This document shows positions 1 through 5,886 of a stretch of 8,933 bases of DNA, piece by piece. The position numbers were made by a program, and so were the translations under genes. This stretch comes from an uncultured bacterium (GTDB taxonomy: Bacteria; Planctomycetota; Phycisphaerae; Phycisphaerales; SM1A02). The DNA lies in assembly GCA_903861235.1 (NCBI GenBank), contig CAIOTP010000019.1, forward strand, positions 1 to 8,933, read 5' to 3'. Within the stretch, counting starts at the first letter, position 1. The number at the start of each line of letters is the position of its first letter. Under the pieces are notes generated by a model. The model was not told where the DNA came from and made no database searches. It worked only from the letters and a program-made list of their open reading frames with translations.

Positions 1-363
1 ATCAGCCTTCTGGTCAGCGGCATCGGCATCATGAACATCATGCTGGTGAGCGTGAGCGAGCGGACCCGTGAGATCGGCCTGCGCAAGGCCGTGGGCGCCA
101 CGCCCACCGCCATCCTGCTCCAGTTCCTGCTGGAGGCGGTGACGCTCTGCCTGACCGGTGGACTGGTGGGCGTGCTCATCGGTCAGGCGTTCGCGCTGGC
201 GGTCAGCAGCATTCCTGGCGCGCGCCTGGAGAACGCCAGCGTGCCCGCGTGGGCGGTCGCGCTGGCCTTCGTGTTCAGCGCCGCGGTGGGCGTGATCTTC
301 GGCATGTTCCCGGCCATCAAGGCCTCCCGACTCGATCCGATCGAGGCGTTGCGACATGAGTGA
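1..363 (+). CDS. MacB/FtsX-type ABC transporter permease, C-terminal part (5' truncated by window)
   Basis: The reading frame is open from base 1 and ends at TGA 361-363, giving the last 120 residues of a membrane protein. It carries the hallmark of the FtsX-like permease domain: a SERTREIGLRKAVGA-type loop (visible residues 19-33), hydrophobic segments at about 42-68 and 82-104, and the closing signature FPAIKASRLDPIEALR (103-118). MacB-type proteins are inner-membrane ABC transporter subunits that drive efflux of macrolides, peptides, lipids or siderophores with a periplasmic adaptor and a TolC-like channel. The next gene encodes such a channel and starts inside this one, so a tripartite efflux operon is very likely. 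The ATPase domain and adaptor would lie upstream, outside the window. Whether the ATPase is fused (true MacB) or separate cannot be seen, nor can the substrate. Confidence 0.93.
   Translation: MSLLVSGIGIMNIMLVSVSERTREIGLRKAVGATPTAILLQFLLEAVTLCLTGGLVGVLIGQAFALAVSSIPGARLENASVPAWAVALAFVFSAAVGVIFGMFPAIKASRLDPIEALRHE
331..345 (+). promoter_or_regulatory. Hairpin overlapping the ribosome-binding site of the TolC-like gene
   Basis: CTCGAT-CCG-ATCGAG is a perfect 6-bp inverted repeat with a 3-base loop, inside the last codons of the permease gene. Its right arm contains the GAG of the only Shine-Dalgarno-like sequence (GAGG, 343-346), 9 nt before the ATG at 356. The hairpin could hide that site until ribosomes finishing the permease open it, which would be translational coupling. 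The same bases encode the conserved L-D-P-I-E, so the symmetry could be a codon-choice accident. Confidence 0.35.
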
Positions 364-2344
364 CTGGCGGGCCTGGAGATGGGTGGTGGCGCTGGTCCTG
401 GCCGGGTGCCAGGGATCGCTCTTCGAGGACGCCATGACGCCGCCGACCGCGTCCAAGCAGCGACTTCACGAGGTGGGCACGTTCGATCCGGTGCAGGAGA
501 GCACGGTGGAACCCCGGCCCCTGGCCGAGGCCAGCCGCGACCTGACCGCGGACCGCCTGCCGGGACAGAAGCCTCCGCCTTCGGTGCAGATGACGCTGGC
601 GGAATGCCGCGCCCGAGCCCTGCAGCGGAACCTTGACCTGCGGGTCCAGCTCTTCGCTCCGTCCATCGCCGACGCGGCGGTGGGGGTGGAGATGGCGAAG
701 TTCGAGAACAGCATCTTCGCCAACTACAACCGCAACGACCAGAACCTGGTGACGAACCTGCTGGGCGACGGCGCAGGAGCCACCGACACGGCCGAGCTGG
801 GTCTGACCATGCCCCTGGCCACCGGCGGCACGATCAACCTGTCGGGCGAGTCGCTGATCGCGGAGAGCGACCTGGTGAACGGGCTTCCAGGCAACCAGGA
901 CAATCAGGGTGGCCTTCAGTTCTCCATGTCCCAGCCGATCCTCCGGGGAGCGGGGGTGGAGGCCAACACGGCCAGCATCCGCGTGGCCAAGCTCACCAGC
1001 CAGATCGCGGACGCCCGCACCAAGCTGGAGGCCATCCGCGTGCTGGCGAACGTGGACCGGGCCTACTGGAACCTGTACGCGGCCGTGCGCGAGCTGGAAG
1101 TCCGGCAGCAGCAGTACGAGCTGGCGCTGGTGCAGCTGGAACTGGCTCGACGCCTGGTCCGGGCGGGCCAGACCGCCGAGGTGGAGGTGATCCGTGCCGA
1201 GAGCGGCGTGGGCAGCACGCTGGAATCGATCATCGTGGCGGACAACGCGGTGCGACTTCGGCAGCGTGACCTGAAGCGGATCATGAACGATCCGGACCTG
1301 CCGATCGACGCCCCGACGTACGTGTCCATCACCACGCCGCCCAGCCCGGTGTCGTTCAAGTTCGATCCGGAGGAGCTGTCGCGCAAGGCGATCGACAATC
1401 GCATGGAGATGCTCGAGCTGGAGCTGCAGCTCTCGATCGACGCGAACAACATCGACCTGGCGCGGAACCAGGCGCTGCCGCTGTTCACGGTGGACTACAC
1501 CTACCAGTACTTCGGCTACGGCAGCAGCTTCAGCCAGTCGTGGAGTTCGCTGGGCGACGCGGACCAGTACTCGGTGAGCGCCACTGCCCGCATTCCGCTG
1601 GGCAACGAGGCGGCCAAGAACCGCGTCCAGAGCGCCATCCTGACCCGCCTGCAGCGACTGGCCACGCGCGACCAGCGGCGTCTGGCGATCCGGCAGGAGG
1701 TGCTGAACGCCATGGACAACCTGGAGAACGCGTGGCGGCGCATCCTGGCGGCGAGGCTGGACACGGCGCTGGCCGGCCGCTCCTATGAGGCGGAGAAGCG
1801 GCAGTTCGACGTGGGTCTGCGGACCAGCATCGAGGTGCTCAACGCGGCAACGCGGCTGGGCGACGCCCAGAGCCGCGAGGTGCGCGCGCTGGCGAGCTGG
1901 CAGATTTCGCTGGTCGACCTGGCCTTCGCCACCGGCACCCAGCTGGGGCAGGCGCGCATCGACTGGAGCGAGGTGCTGCCTTCGCCGAGTGCGCGTGACG
2001 CCGTGCAGGGCATCGGTGCCTGGGGCCTGAACGACGGCAGCGTGGCGGGCAACCAGCCCGATCTGTCCGTGGTGCGACCGCTGAGCGAGGATGAACTGAA
2101 GGCGCTCGAGATGCCGGAGATCGGACCGCCCGAGGCGCCCTCCAAGGGACTGGGCACCAAGCCGACCGACAAGCCCATGGGACCGCAGCGCGCACCGCCG
2201 GCCCCTGATCTTGGGGTGCCTCAGCTCAAGGGGGTCGGTGGTCCCGATGCGCCGCGATCCGTGCCCGGCACAGCTCCGCCCGCTGCGGCGGGACCCGCGC
2301 CCGACGCGGCTCCTGCGGTGCCGCCCGCCCCCAAGACCACCTGA
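356..2344 (+). CDS. TolC-family outer membrane efflux lipoprotein
   Basis: This 662-residue protein belongs to the outer-membrane efflux protein (TolC/OprM/NodT) family, which forms the trimeric channel of tripartite pumps. A short signal peptide ends in the lipobox V-L-A-G-C with Cys18, so the mature protein should be lipidated and held in the outer membrane. Two OEP repeats follow, at about residues 78-310 and 340-530. They are rich in heptad-like helices (R-V-L-A-N-V-D-R-A-Y-W-N-L; Y-E-A-E-K-R-Q-F-D-V-G-L-R-T) and alternate with beta-strand stretches such as F-T-V-D-Y-T-Y-Q-Y and S-V-S-A-T-A-R-I-P-L-G. The last ~115 residues are a Pro/Ala-rich, low-complexity tail not normal for the family, whose members usually run 420-500 residues. 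The start at ATG 356 is chosen because the signal peptide begins there and GAGG lies 9 nt upstream. It overlaps the permease stop by 8 bp, supporting co-transcription. The exported substrate is unknown. Confidence 0.92.
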   Translation: MSDWRAWRWVVALVLAGCQGSLFEDAMTPPTASKQRLHEVGTFDPVQESTVEPRPLAEASRDLTADRLPGQKPPPSVQMTLAECRARALQRNLDLRVQLFAPSIADAAVGVEMAKFENSIFANYNRNDQNLVTNLLGDGAGATDTAELGLTMPLATGGTINLSGESLIAESDLVNGLPGNQDNQGGLQFSMSQPILRGAGVEANTASIRVAKLTSQIADARTKLEAIRVLANVDRAYWNLYAAVRELEVRQQQYELALVQLELARRLVRAGQTAEVEVIRAESGVGSTLESIIVADNAVRLRQRDLKRIMNDPDLPIDAPTYVSITTPPSPVSFKFDPEELSRKAIDNRMEMLELELQLSIDANNIDLARNQALPLFTVDYTYQYFGYGSSFSQSWSSLGDADQYSVSATARIPLGNEAAKNRVQSAILTRLQRLATRDQRRLAIRQEVLNAMDNLENAWRRILAARLDTALAGRSYEAEKRQFDVGLRTSIEVLNAATRLGDAQSREVRALASWQISLVDLAFATGTQLGQARIDWSEVLPSPSARDAVQGIGAWGLNDGSVAGNQPDLSVVRPLSEDELKALEMPEIGPPEAPSKGLGTKPTDKPMGPQRAPPAPDLGVPQLKGVGGPDAPRSVPGTAPPAAAGPAPDAAPAVPPAPKTT

Positions 2345-2355
2345 GTGGGTCGACT

Positions 2356-3273
2356 TCAGTTGGGCTTGAAGCGCCAGTCGCGGGCATCCGCCTGATCCGC
2401 CCATCGCCGCATGTCGCGGAGTTCGTCCACCGGCACCAGTTCCACCGAGCCGTTCGCGTTGGCCACGGAGGCCTGGCCACTCCATCGAGCACTCAGGTTG
2501 CCGAACGAAGTGGCGAGCAGGGGGTCGTAGGCCGAGGCCCACTGCGGTCCCAGCCACTGCGGGCTCTCCAGGCGGAAGTAGCCCTCGCGGACCGAGCCGC
2601 TGGCGCACGCATCCTGGTTGGTGCGGCTGGAGGCGAAGACCACCAGCCGCTCCGGATGGCGGACGGATCCCAGGCGCGAGGCGTAGAAGTTGCGGAAGGG
2701 ATTGGGTCGGCCGCCCACGGTCTCGGGCATGAATCCGTAGCGCTCCTGGTCGCCTCCCACCCACATGCCGTTCATGCCGAAGGCTGGATAGAGGCTGGTG
2801 AAGTAGAGCCGCTTCATCAGGTCGCCTTCGCTGCAGGTGTCCACCTGCCAGGCCTCCGAAGACACGGCCAACGGCTGGATCTGGTGGTCCAGGTAGCGCG
2901 AGATGCGATGCGGCCAGCGTGCCACCACGCCTCGCTGGGTGCCGAACACGGTCTCAGGGATCGGCTGTCCGTCCTCGTGGAAGGCGGGCAGCGTGTTCAA
3001 GGGCGGCAGTCCGTAGACAGCCGGAAGGAGCCACCCACGCTGGTCGGTGGCGTAGAGCGTCCATGCCGAGGCCAGGCCTCGCAGGGCGGCCAGCTCCCGA
3101 ATGGAACCGGCACGGTTTCGAAGGCTGGAGAGCCCGGGAACCGCCAGGGCCAGCAGCAGGGCGATCACGGCCACCACCACGAGCACCTCCACCAGGGAGA
3201 GGCCCTTTCGCCGGTGAAAATGGGGTGAAAGCCTTGGAATGGCCAAGCCAAGCAGTATAGGGTGGTGGCCCAT
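2356..3273 (-). CDS. Secreted protein with type IV prepilin-like N-terminal cleavage/methylation signal
   Basis: With the ATG at 3273 this is a 305-residue protein. Its N-terminus is a class III (prepilin) signal: basic H-R-R-K-G, cleavage predicted after Gly24, then L-S-L-V-E with the diagnostic Glu at mature position 5 and a ~20-residue hydrophobic helix (about 25-46). A prepilin peptidase would cut and methylate it, and it would be assembled or exported by a type II secretion or type IV pilus-like machine. The rest is a soluble domain with two Cys and a late A-N-G-S-V-E-L-V segment (about 273-280), reminiscent of the near-C-terminal A-x-D-G-x-V motif of planctomycete pilin-like proteins. 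I cannot name a subfamily or function. The start is uncertain: ATG 3273 would overlap the divergent gene by 2 bp, while TTG 3246 (296 aa) avoids this and still leaves a normal leader. A longer version starting at 3405 runs antisense inside the neighbour and is unlikely. It converges on the TolC gene with 11 bp between stops. Confidence 0.82.
   Translation of the reverse strand: MGHHPILLGLAIPRLSPHFHRRKGLSLVEVLVVVAVIALLLALAVPGLSSLRNRAGSIRELAALRGLASAWTLYATDQRGWLLPAVYGLPPLNTLPAFHEDGQPIPETVFGTQRGVVARWPHRISRYLDHQIQPLAVSSEAWQVDTCSEGDLMKRLYFTSLYPAFGMNGMWVGGDQERYGFMPETVGGRPNPFRNFYASRLGSVRHPERLVVFASSRTNQDACASGSVREGYFRLESPQWLGPQWASAYDPLLATSFGNLSARWSGQASVANANGSVELVPVDELRDMRRWADQADARDWRFKPN
3254..3259 (-). 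promoter_or_regulatory. Candidate -10 element (TATACT) for the prepilin-like gene
   Basis: On the minus strand TATACT matches the bacterial -10 consensus at five of six positions in an otherwise GC-rich context. It lies 7 nt before the alternative TTG start at 3246, so transcription could begin at or next to that codon. No convincing -35 element is visible at the proper distance. If this is the promoter, ATG 3273 cannot be the start, because it would lie upstream of the transcript. On the plus strand the same bases give TATAGG (3256-3261) preceded by TTGGAA (3234-3239) at a 16-bp spacing, which could equally serve the divergent gene. Confidence 0.3.
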
Positions 3274-4315
3274 GCGGTTCCTCGTCCCCGCCATGCTCAT
3301 GCTTCTGATGCCCGCCCTGGCCGCCTCGGCGCAGGTGGTGGATGGTGCGTGGTCCGCCCCCTCGGCGGATCGCTGGATGTACCCGTTCAATTCGAGCCCG
3401 GGCACCCGTCAGGTCATGAGCGTGTTCGGCAGCGACCGGGAAGTCCCCAGCCAGTTCGACGCACGCGACGGCCAGATCCTGCTCGCGTTCGACACCGCGG
3501 ACCAGATGCCGGATGGTGACGCCGCGCTGGATCTGGTGGTGATCCAGGCGGAGGTGACGCTGCAGGTGCAGAACGACCAGGTGTTCCGTCACGATTCCAC
3601 CCCCGATCTCTGGACCGACTTTCTCCCCGCCTCCGATCCCCGTCGCACGCTGGACACGGATGCGGGACAGCCGGTGGAGCTGGCGGCCGTGGGTTTCCGC
3701 AACGGCTGGAACGCGGTGAGCTTCCAGGAGACCTCGCCCTTCACCTCGGCGCCGGGATCCGTGCTCGCGCCGCTCATGCGGAACGCGTTCGCCGCCCAGC
3801 TGGACGTGCAGGGTGCGCCCACGGACATCTCGAACAATCCCAGGCTCGGATTCCAGGCCAGCACGCTGGCGGTGGGGCGGGTGGATGGTCTGTCCGAAGG
3901 CGCGCTGGTGCCGGAGGGAAGCGTCATGCGCTTTCAGCTGGACCTGACCCGGCCCGGTGTGCAGGCCTATCTGAAGGAGGGCCTTCGACAAGGCCGTGTG
4001 TGGTTCAGCGTGAGCAGCCTGACGCTGGTGCAGCAGCAGGCCGGCGCCTTCCCCGCCTTCTACGCTCGCGAGAACGCGCTGGTGCAGCTGGGCCTGGCCC
4101 AGGCCGCATCGCTGCGACTGCAGGTGGAGGCTGGTGCCGCCTGTGATGCGGCGGACCTGGACTGCAGCGGCTCGGTGGATGCCGCGGACATCGGTTCGCT
4201 GCTGACGCTCTTCGGTGACTGTCCGCAGGGTGGTGCGGCATGCCCCGGCGATCTGGACGAGAGCGGCTCGGTGGACGCCGCCGACATCGGGGCGCTGCTG
4301 ATCAGGTTCGGCTGA
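3272..4315 (+). CDS. Secreted protein with tandem C-terminal dockerin-like repeats
   Basis: This 347-residue protein starts with a clear Sec signal peptide: Met-Arg, a hydrophobic core, then A-L-A-A-S-A-Q with cleavage likely near residue 20. ATG 3272 is preferred over ATG 3239 because it puts the Met directly before the signal peptide; a weak GGTGG precedes it. Residues ~25-285 form an unrecognised, probably beta-rich domain (R-W-M-Y-P-F-N near the start; repeated strands such as D-L-V-V-I-Q-A-E-V-T-L-Q-V), perhaps a lectin-like sandwich, though I cannot assign a family. Residues ~295-315 and 327-347 are two near-identical dockerin type I-like, calcium-loop repeats: D-L-D-x-S-G-S-V-D-A-A-D-I-G-x-L-L-x-x-F-G. 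Cysteines sit between and before them. Such C-terminal repeats are common on exported planctomycete proteins, where partners are largely unknown; no cohesin is seen here. It is divergent from the prepilin-like gene, and its 3' end overlaps the convergent HTH gene by 14 bp. Confidence 0.85.
   Translation: MRFLVPAMLMLLMPALAASAQVVDGAWSAPSADRWMYPFNSSPGTRQVMSVFGSDREVPSQFDARDGQILLAFDTADQMPDGDAALDLVVIQAEVTLQVQNDQVFRHDSTPDLWTDFLPASDPRRTLDTDAGQPVELAAVGFRNGWNAVSFQETSPFTSAPGSVLAPLMRNAFAAQLDVQGAPTDISNNPRLGFQASTLAVGRVDGLSEGALVPEGSVMRFQLDLTRPGVQAYLKEGLRQGRVWFSVSSLTLVQQQAGAFPAFYARENALVQLGLAQAASLRLQVEAGAACDAADLDCSGSVDAADIGSLLTLFGDCPQGGAACPGDLDESGSVDAADIGALLIRFG
4155..4312 (+). repeat. Tandem dockerin-like repeat coding for D-x-D-x-S-G-S-V-D units
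   Basis: Two copies of a 21-residue unit (DNA about 4154-4216 and 4250-4312) share the core S-G-S-V-D-A-A-D-I-G and an L-L-x-x-F-G ending. The Asp/Ser spacing matches the 12-residue calcium-binding loop of type I dockerins, and the second copy ends exactly at the protein C-terminus. The DNA of the two copies also differs at some synonymous positions, so this is not a very recent duplication. Confidence 0.75.
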
Positions 4316-4595
4316 GTCGGCAGGCCGATCGGGCCGCCGCCCATGCCAGGAGCCGCAGTTCGGCGGCCAGCACGCTCGCGGTGGAGGTCTCGAGCACCAG
4401 CGCGGCCTCGGCACGGTTCAGGCCGTCCGCCCACCGCAACTGCATGACCAGGCGATCGAAGCGGGGGAGGGCTGATGCCTCGCGAAGCATGCGGGCGTCG
4501 GCCGGCAGGTCTTCCATGACCAAGGTTGCCATGCGGGCATTTTGGCGCAGTTCCGGATCGGCTGCAAGGGCCGATTCGGGCGCCATCCGCGACAT
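4302..4595 (-). CDS. Small sigma-70 region-4-like helix-turn-helix protein
   Basis: This is a 97-residue protein whose C-terminal half looks like sigma factor region 4. A helix leads in (L-P-R-F-D-R-L-V-M-Q-L-R-W-A-D-G), followed by L-N-R-A-E-A-A-L-V-L-E-T-S-T-A-S-V-L-A-A-E-L-R-L-L (59-83), the pattern of the bihelical DNA-binding motif in ECF sigma factors. There is no region 2, so it cannot be a complete sigma factor; it may be a stand-alone DNA-binding regulator or a remnant. The ATG at 4595 immediately follows the stop of the upstream HD-GYP gene (TGAATG, no gap), implying translational coupling. ATG 4532 (76 aa) is an alternative start. Codon use is GC3-rich like its neighbours, which argues for a real gene. 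The 3' end overlaps the convergent dockerin gene by 14 bp. The family call is by eye only. Confidence 0.6.
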   Translation of the reverse strand: MSRMAPESALAADPELRQNARMATLVMEDLPADARMLREASALPRFDRLVMQLRWADGLNRAEAALVLETSTASVLAAELRLLAWAAARSACRLSRT

Positions 4596-5681
4596 TCAGG
4601 CCGCCAGCGCGGGCTCCTGGTGCACCATCCGCACGAAGGTCTCGGCCAGGCGAGGGTCGAACTGCCGCCCGGATCCCTGCTGGATCTCGCGGAGCGAGTC
4701 CTCGGCGCAGAGCGCCTTGCGGTAGGGCCGATCACGACGCATGGCGTCGAAGCTGTCCACGATGGCCATGAGACGCGCCATGCGGGGAATGCGCTCGCCG
4801 GAAAGCCGGTGAGGGTAACCCTGCCCATCCCATCGCTCGTGATGCCACAGCACCGAGGGCACGGCATGTTCCAGGCCACCCACACCCTCCAGGATCCGCT
4901 GGCCGATTTCGGGATGCATGTTCACCAGTGCCCGCTCCTCCTGGTCCAAGGGGCCGGGCTTGTGGAGCACATGCCCGGGCACGCCGAGCTTGCCCACATC
5001 GTGCAGCAGTCCCGCCACACGGGCATGCTCGCATTCCGTGGTCGAGAAGCCGGCTGCGGCGGCGAGCCGCGCCGCCAGTTGTCCGGTGCGTTCGCTGTGT
5101 CCGCGCACGCAGCGATGCGTGGTCTCCACGGCCTGCAGCAGGGCTTCCACGCCAGGGTGAGGCGTGGCACGCAGCGAGGCCGGTCGGATCAGGCGGACCA
5201 TGGCCGCCAGGCGCGGAAGTTCACGCTCCGAGACCAGCGGTTCGTGCCGCAGACTTTCGGAGACCAGCTGGTGATCCAACCGTGCGCCCTGGCAGAGCGC
5301 TCGCAGACTGCCGCCCGGGCCGTCGGCCTGACGAGTGACCGCCACGGCCACGCCGCGCGCCTGGCCATCGCCACGCTTCCGCGTGCCGGCCGGAAGGATC
5401 CAGCAGCCGGCCATGGCGCGCTCGGGGCCCGCCTCGTGGTCATCCATCCAGCGCTGCACCGCCGCGTCGACCTGGCGGCGCATCCATGGACTTCCTGCCA
5501 CCAGCGTGGTCAGACAGTCCTCGGATGCACTCCAGCGGAGGTGGCTTGGTTCGGCCTGCGCCCACACCAGACCTGCCAGGCGCATGCGCGAGGCGAGGCG
5601 GTCGAAGCGGCGGGTGGTCGACTCGGCGTGGGCCTCGTCGGCGACGATGTGCGTGCCGTCGGGGTGGATGAGCGAACGCAT
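4596..5681 (-). CDS. HD-GYP domain cyclic-di-GMP phosphodiesterase
   Basis: This 361-residue protein has a C-terminal HD-GYP domain, the class that hydrolyses the second messenger c-di-GMP to pGpG or GMP. The signature is complete: H195-S-E-R-T, H227-D228-V-G-K231, H256-P-E-I-G, H280-H281-E-R-W-D-G-Q-G-Y-P (through 290), V-D308-S-F-D-A-M and R-P-Y-R (318-321). These supply the metal ligands and the GYP loop, so activity is expected. Residues 1 to ~185 are an N-terminal region I do not recognise; it has no receiver-domain pattern and no membrane segment, so the protein should be cytoplasmic. ATG 5681 is chosen because GAGGTG lies 5 nt upstream; the open frame extends to 5789 but the extra 36 residues are Pro/Arg/His-rich and unlike a domain. 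The gene is followed without gap by the small HTH gene. The divergent DUF1015/serine unit starts 205 bp away. Confidence 0.93.
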   Translation of the reverse strand: MRSLIHPDGTHIVADEAHAESTTRRFDRLASRMRLAGLVWAQAEPSHLRWSASEDCLTTLVAGSPWMRRQVDAAVQRWMDDHEAGPERAMAGCWILPAGTRKRGDGQARGVAVAVTRQADGPGGSLRALCQGARLDHQLVSESLRHEPLVSERELPRLAAMVRLIRPASLRATPHPGVEALLQAVETTHRCVRGHSERTGQLAARLAAAAGFSTTECEHARVAGLLHDVGKLGVPGHVLHKPGPLDQEERALVNMHPEIGQRILEGVGGLEHAVPSVLWHHERWDGQGYPHRLSGERIPRMARLMAIVDSFDAMRRDRPYRKALCAEDSLREIQQGSGRQFDPRLAETFVRMVHQEPALAA

Positions 5682-5686
5682 GGGAG

Positions 5687-5692
5687 CACCTC
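5687..5692 (-). promoter_or_regulatory. Strong ribosome-binding site (GAGGTG) of the HD-GYP gene
   Basis: GAGGTG on the minus strand, five bases before ATG 5681, is one of the best Shine-Dalgarno matches in the window and fixes the start of the HD-GYP gene. Confidence 0.7.
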
Positions 5693-5845
5693 TTGGGTCG
5701 TGTCTTTCTCTGTCCTCGGGCCCGCACGATGCAGGTCCATGGGGGAGGTCGGCTCGATGCGGGGGCGACTGAAGGGCGGCGGGCCACACGAGGGCGGAAC
5801 AGCCGGCCCGGGTGCCTGCACAGACGGAACAACCCCCCCGGGAAG

Positions 5846-5865
5846 GGCCGAAATCGGCCTAGACT
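5846..5865 (+). promoter_or_regulatory. Palindromic operator candidate abutting a -10-like element of the DUF1015-serA-serC unit
   Basis: GGCCGA-AA-TCGGCC (5846-5859) is a perfect inverted repeat with a 2-base centre. It is followed immediately by TAGACT (5860-5865), which fits the -10 consensus at four of six positions and lies 21 bp before the ATG at 5887. A dimeric regulator bound to the palindrome would sit in the -10/-35 spacer and block RNA polymerase. No recognisable -35 is seen. It lacks a T-run and has only a 2-base loop, so it is not a terminator. Confidence 0.35.
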
Positions 5866-5886
5866 GTCCCTCTCGGCGGCTTTCCC

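Larger units (their letters stand above)
5682..5886. other. Divergent intergenic control region between HD-GYP gene and DUF1015-serA-serC unit
   Basis: This 205-bp stretch separates two outward-facing units and must hold promoters for both. Going toward the DUF1015 gene it contains a run of seven C (5833-5839), a 14-bp palindrome (5846-5859) and a TAGACT -10-like hexamer (5860-5865). On the HD-GYP side only the ribosome-binding site is clear; I see no good -10/-35 pair there. Open frames crossing it are continuations or shadows of the flanking genes. No RNA gene, riboswitch or terminator hairpin with a U-run is recognisable. Confidence 0.6.

Noticed and set aside
2329..2364. Short inverted repeats between the convergent TolC-like and prepilin-like genes (CCCAA...TTGGG and CCAC-CTGA-GTGG) as a bidirectional terminator
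   Set aside because: Stems of only 4-5 bp, one with a long loop, and no T-run on either strand; too weak to call.
317..2764. An 815-codon open frame on the minus strand opposite the TolC-like gene and into the prepilin-like gene
   Set aside because: It lies antisense to a well-supported TolC-family gene, and then overlaps the same-strand prepilin-like gene in another frame. Its product is Arg/His/Gln/Gly-rich without domains, as expected from a GC-rich shadow frame.
3274..3405. A 44-codon upstream extension of the prepilin-like protein (start at 3405)
   Set aside because: It would run antisense through the signal peptide of the divergent gene and give an untypically long prepilin leader.
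2954..4414. A 486-codon minus-strand open frame opposite the dockerin-repeat gene
   Set aside because: The plus-strand frame has a signal peptide and dockerin-like repeats; the minus frame is a shadow with no motif.
5682..5789. A 36-codon upstream extension of the HD-GYP protein
   Set aside because: A strong GAGGTG site precedes ATG 5681, and the extension has a random Pro/Arg/His composition.
5833..5839. Run of seven C as a phase-variation tract
   Set aside because: It is short, lies outside coding sequence and not within a clear promoter spacer; expected by chance in GC-rich DNA.
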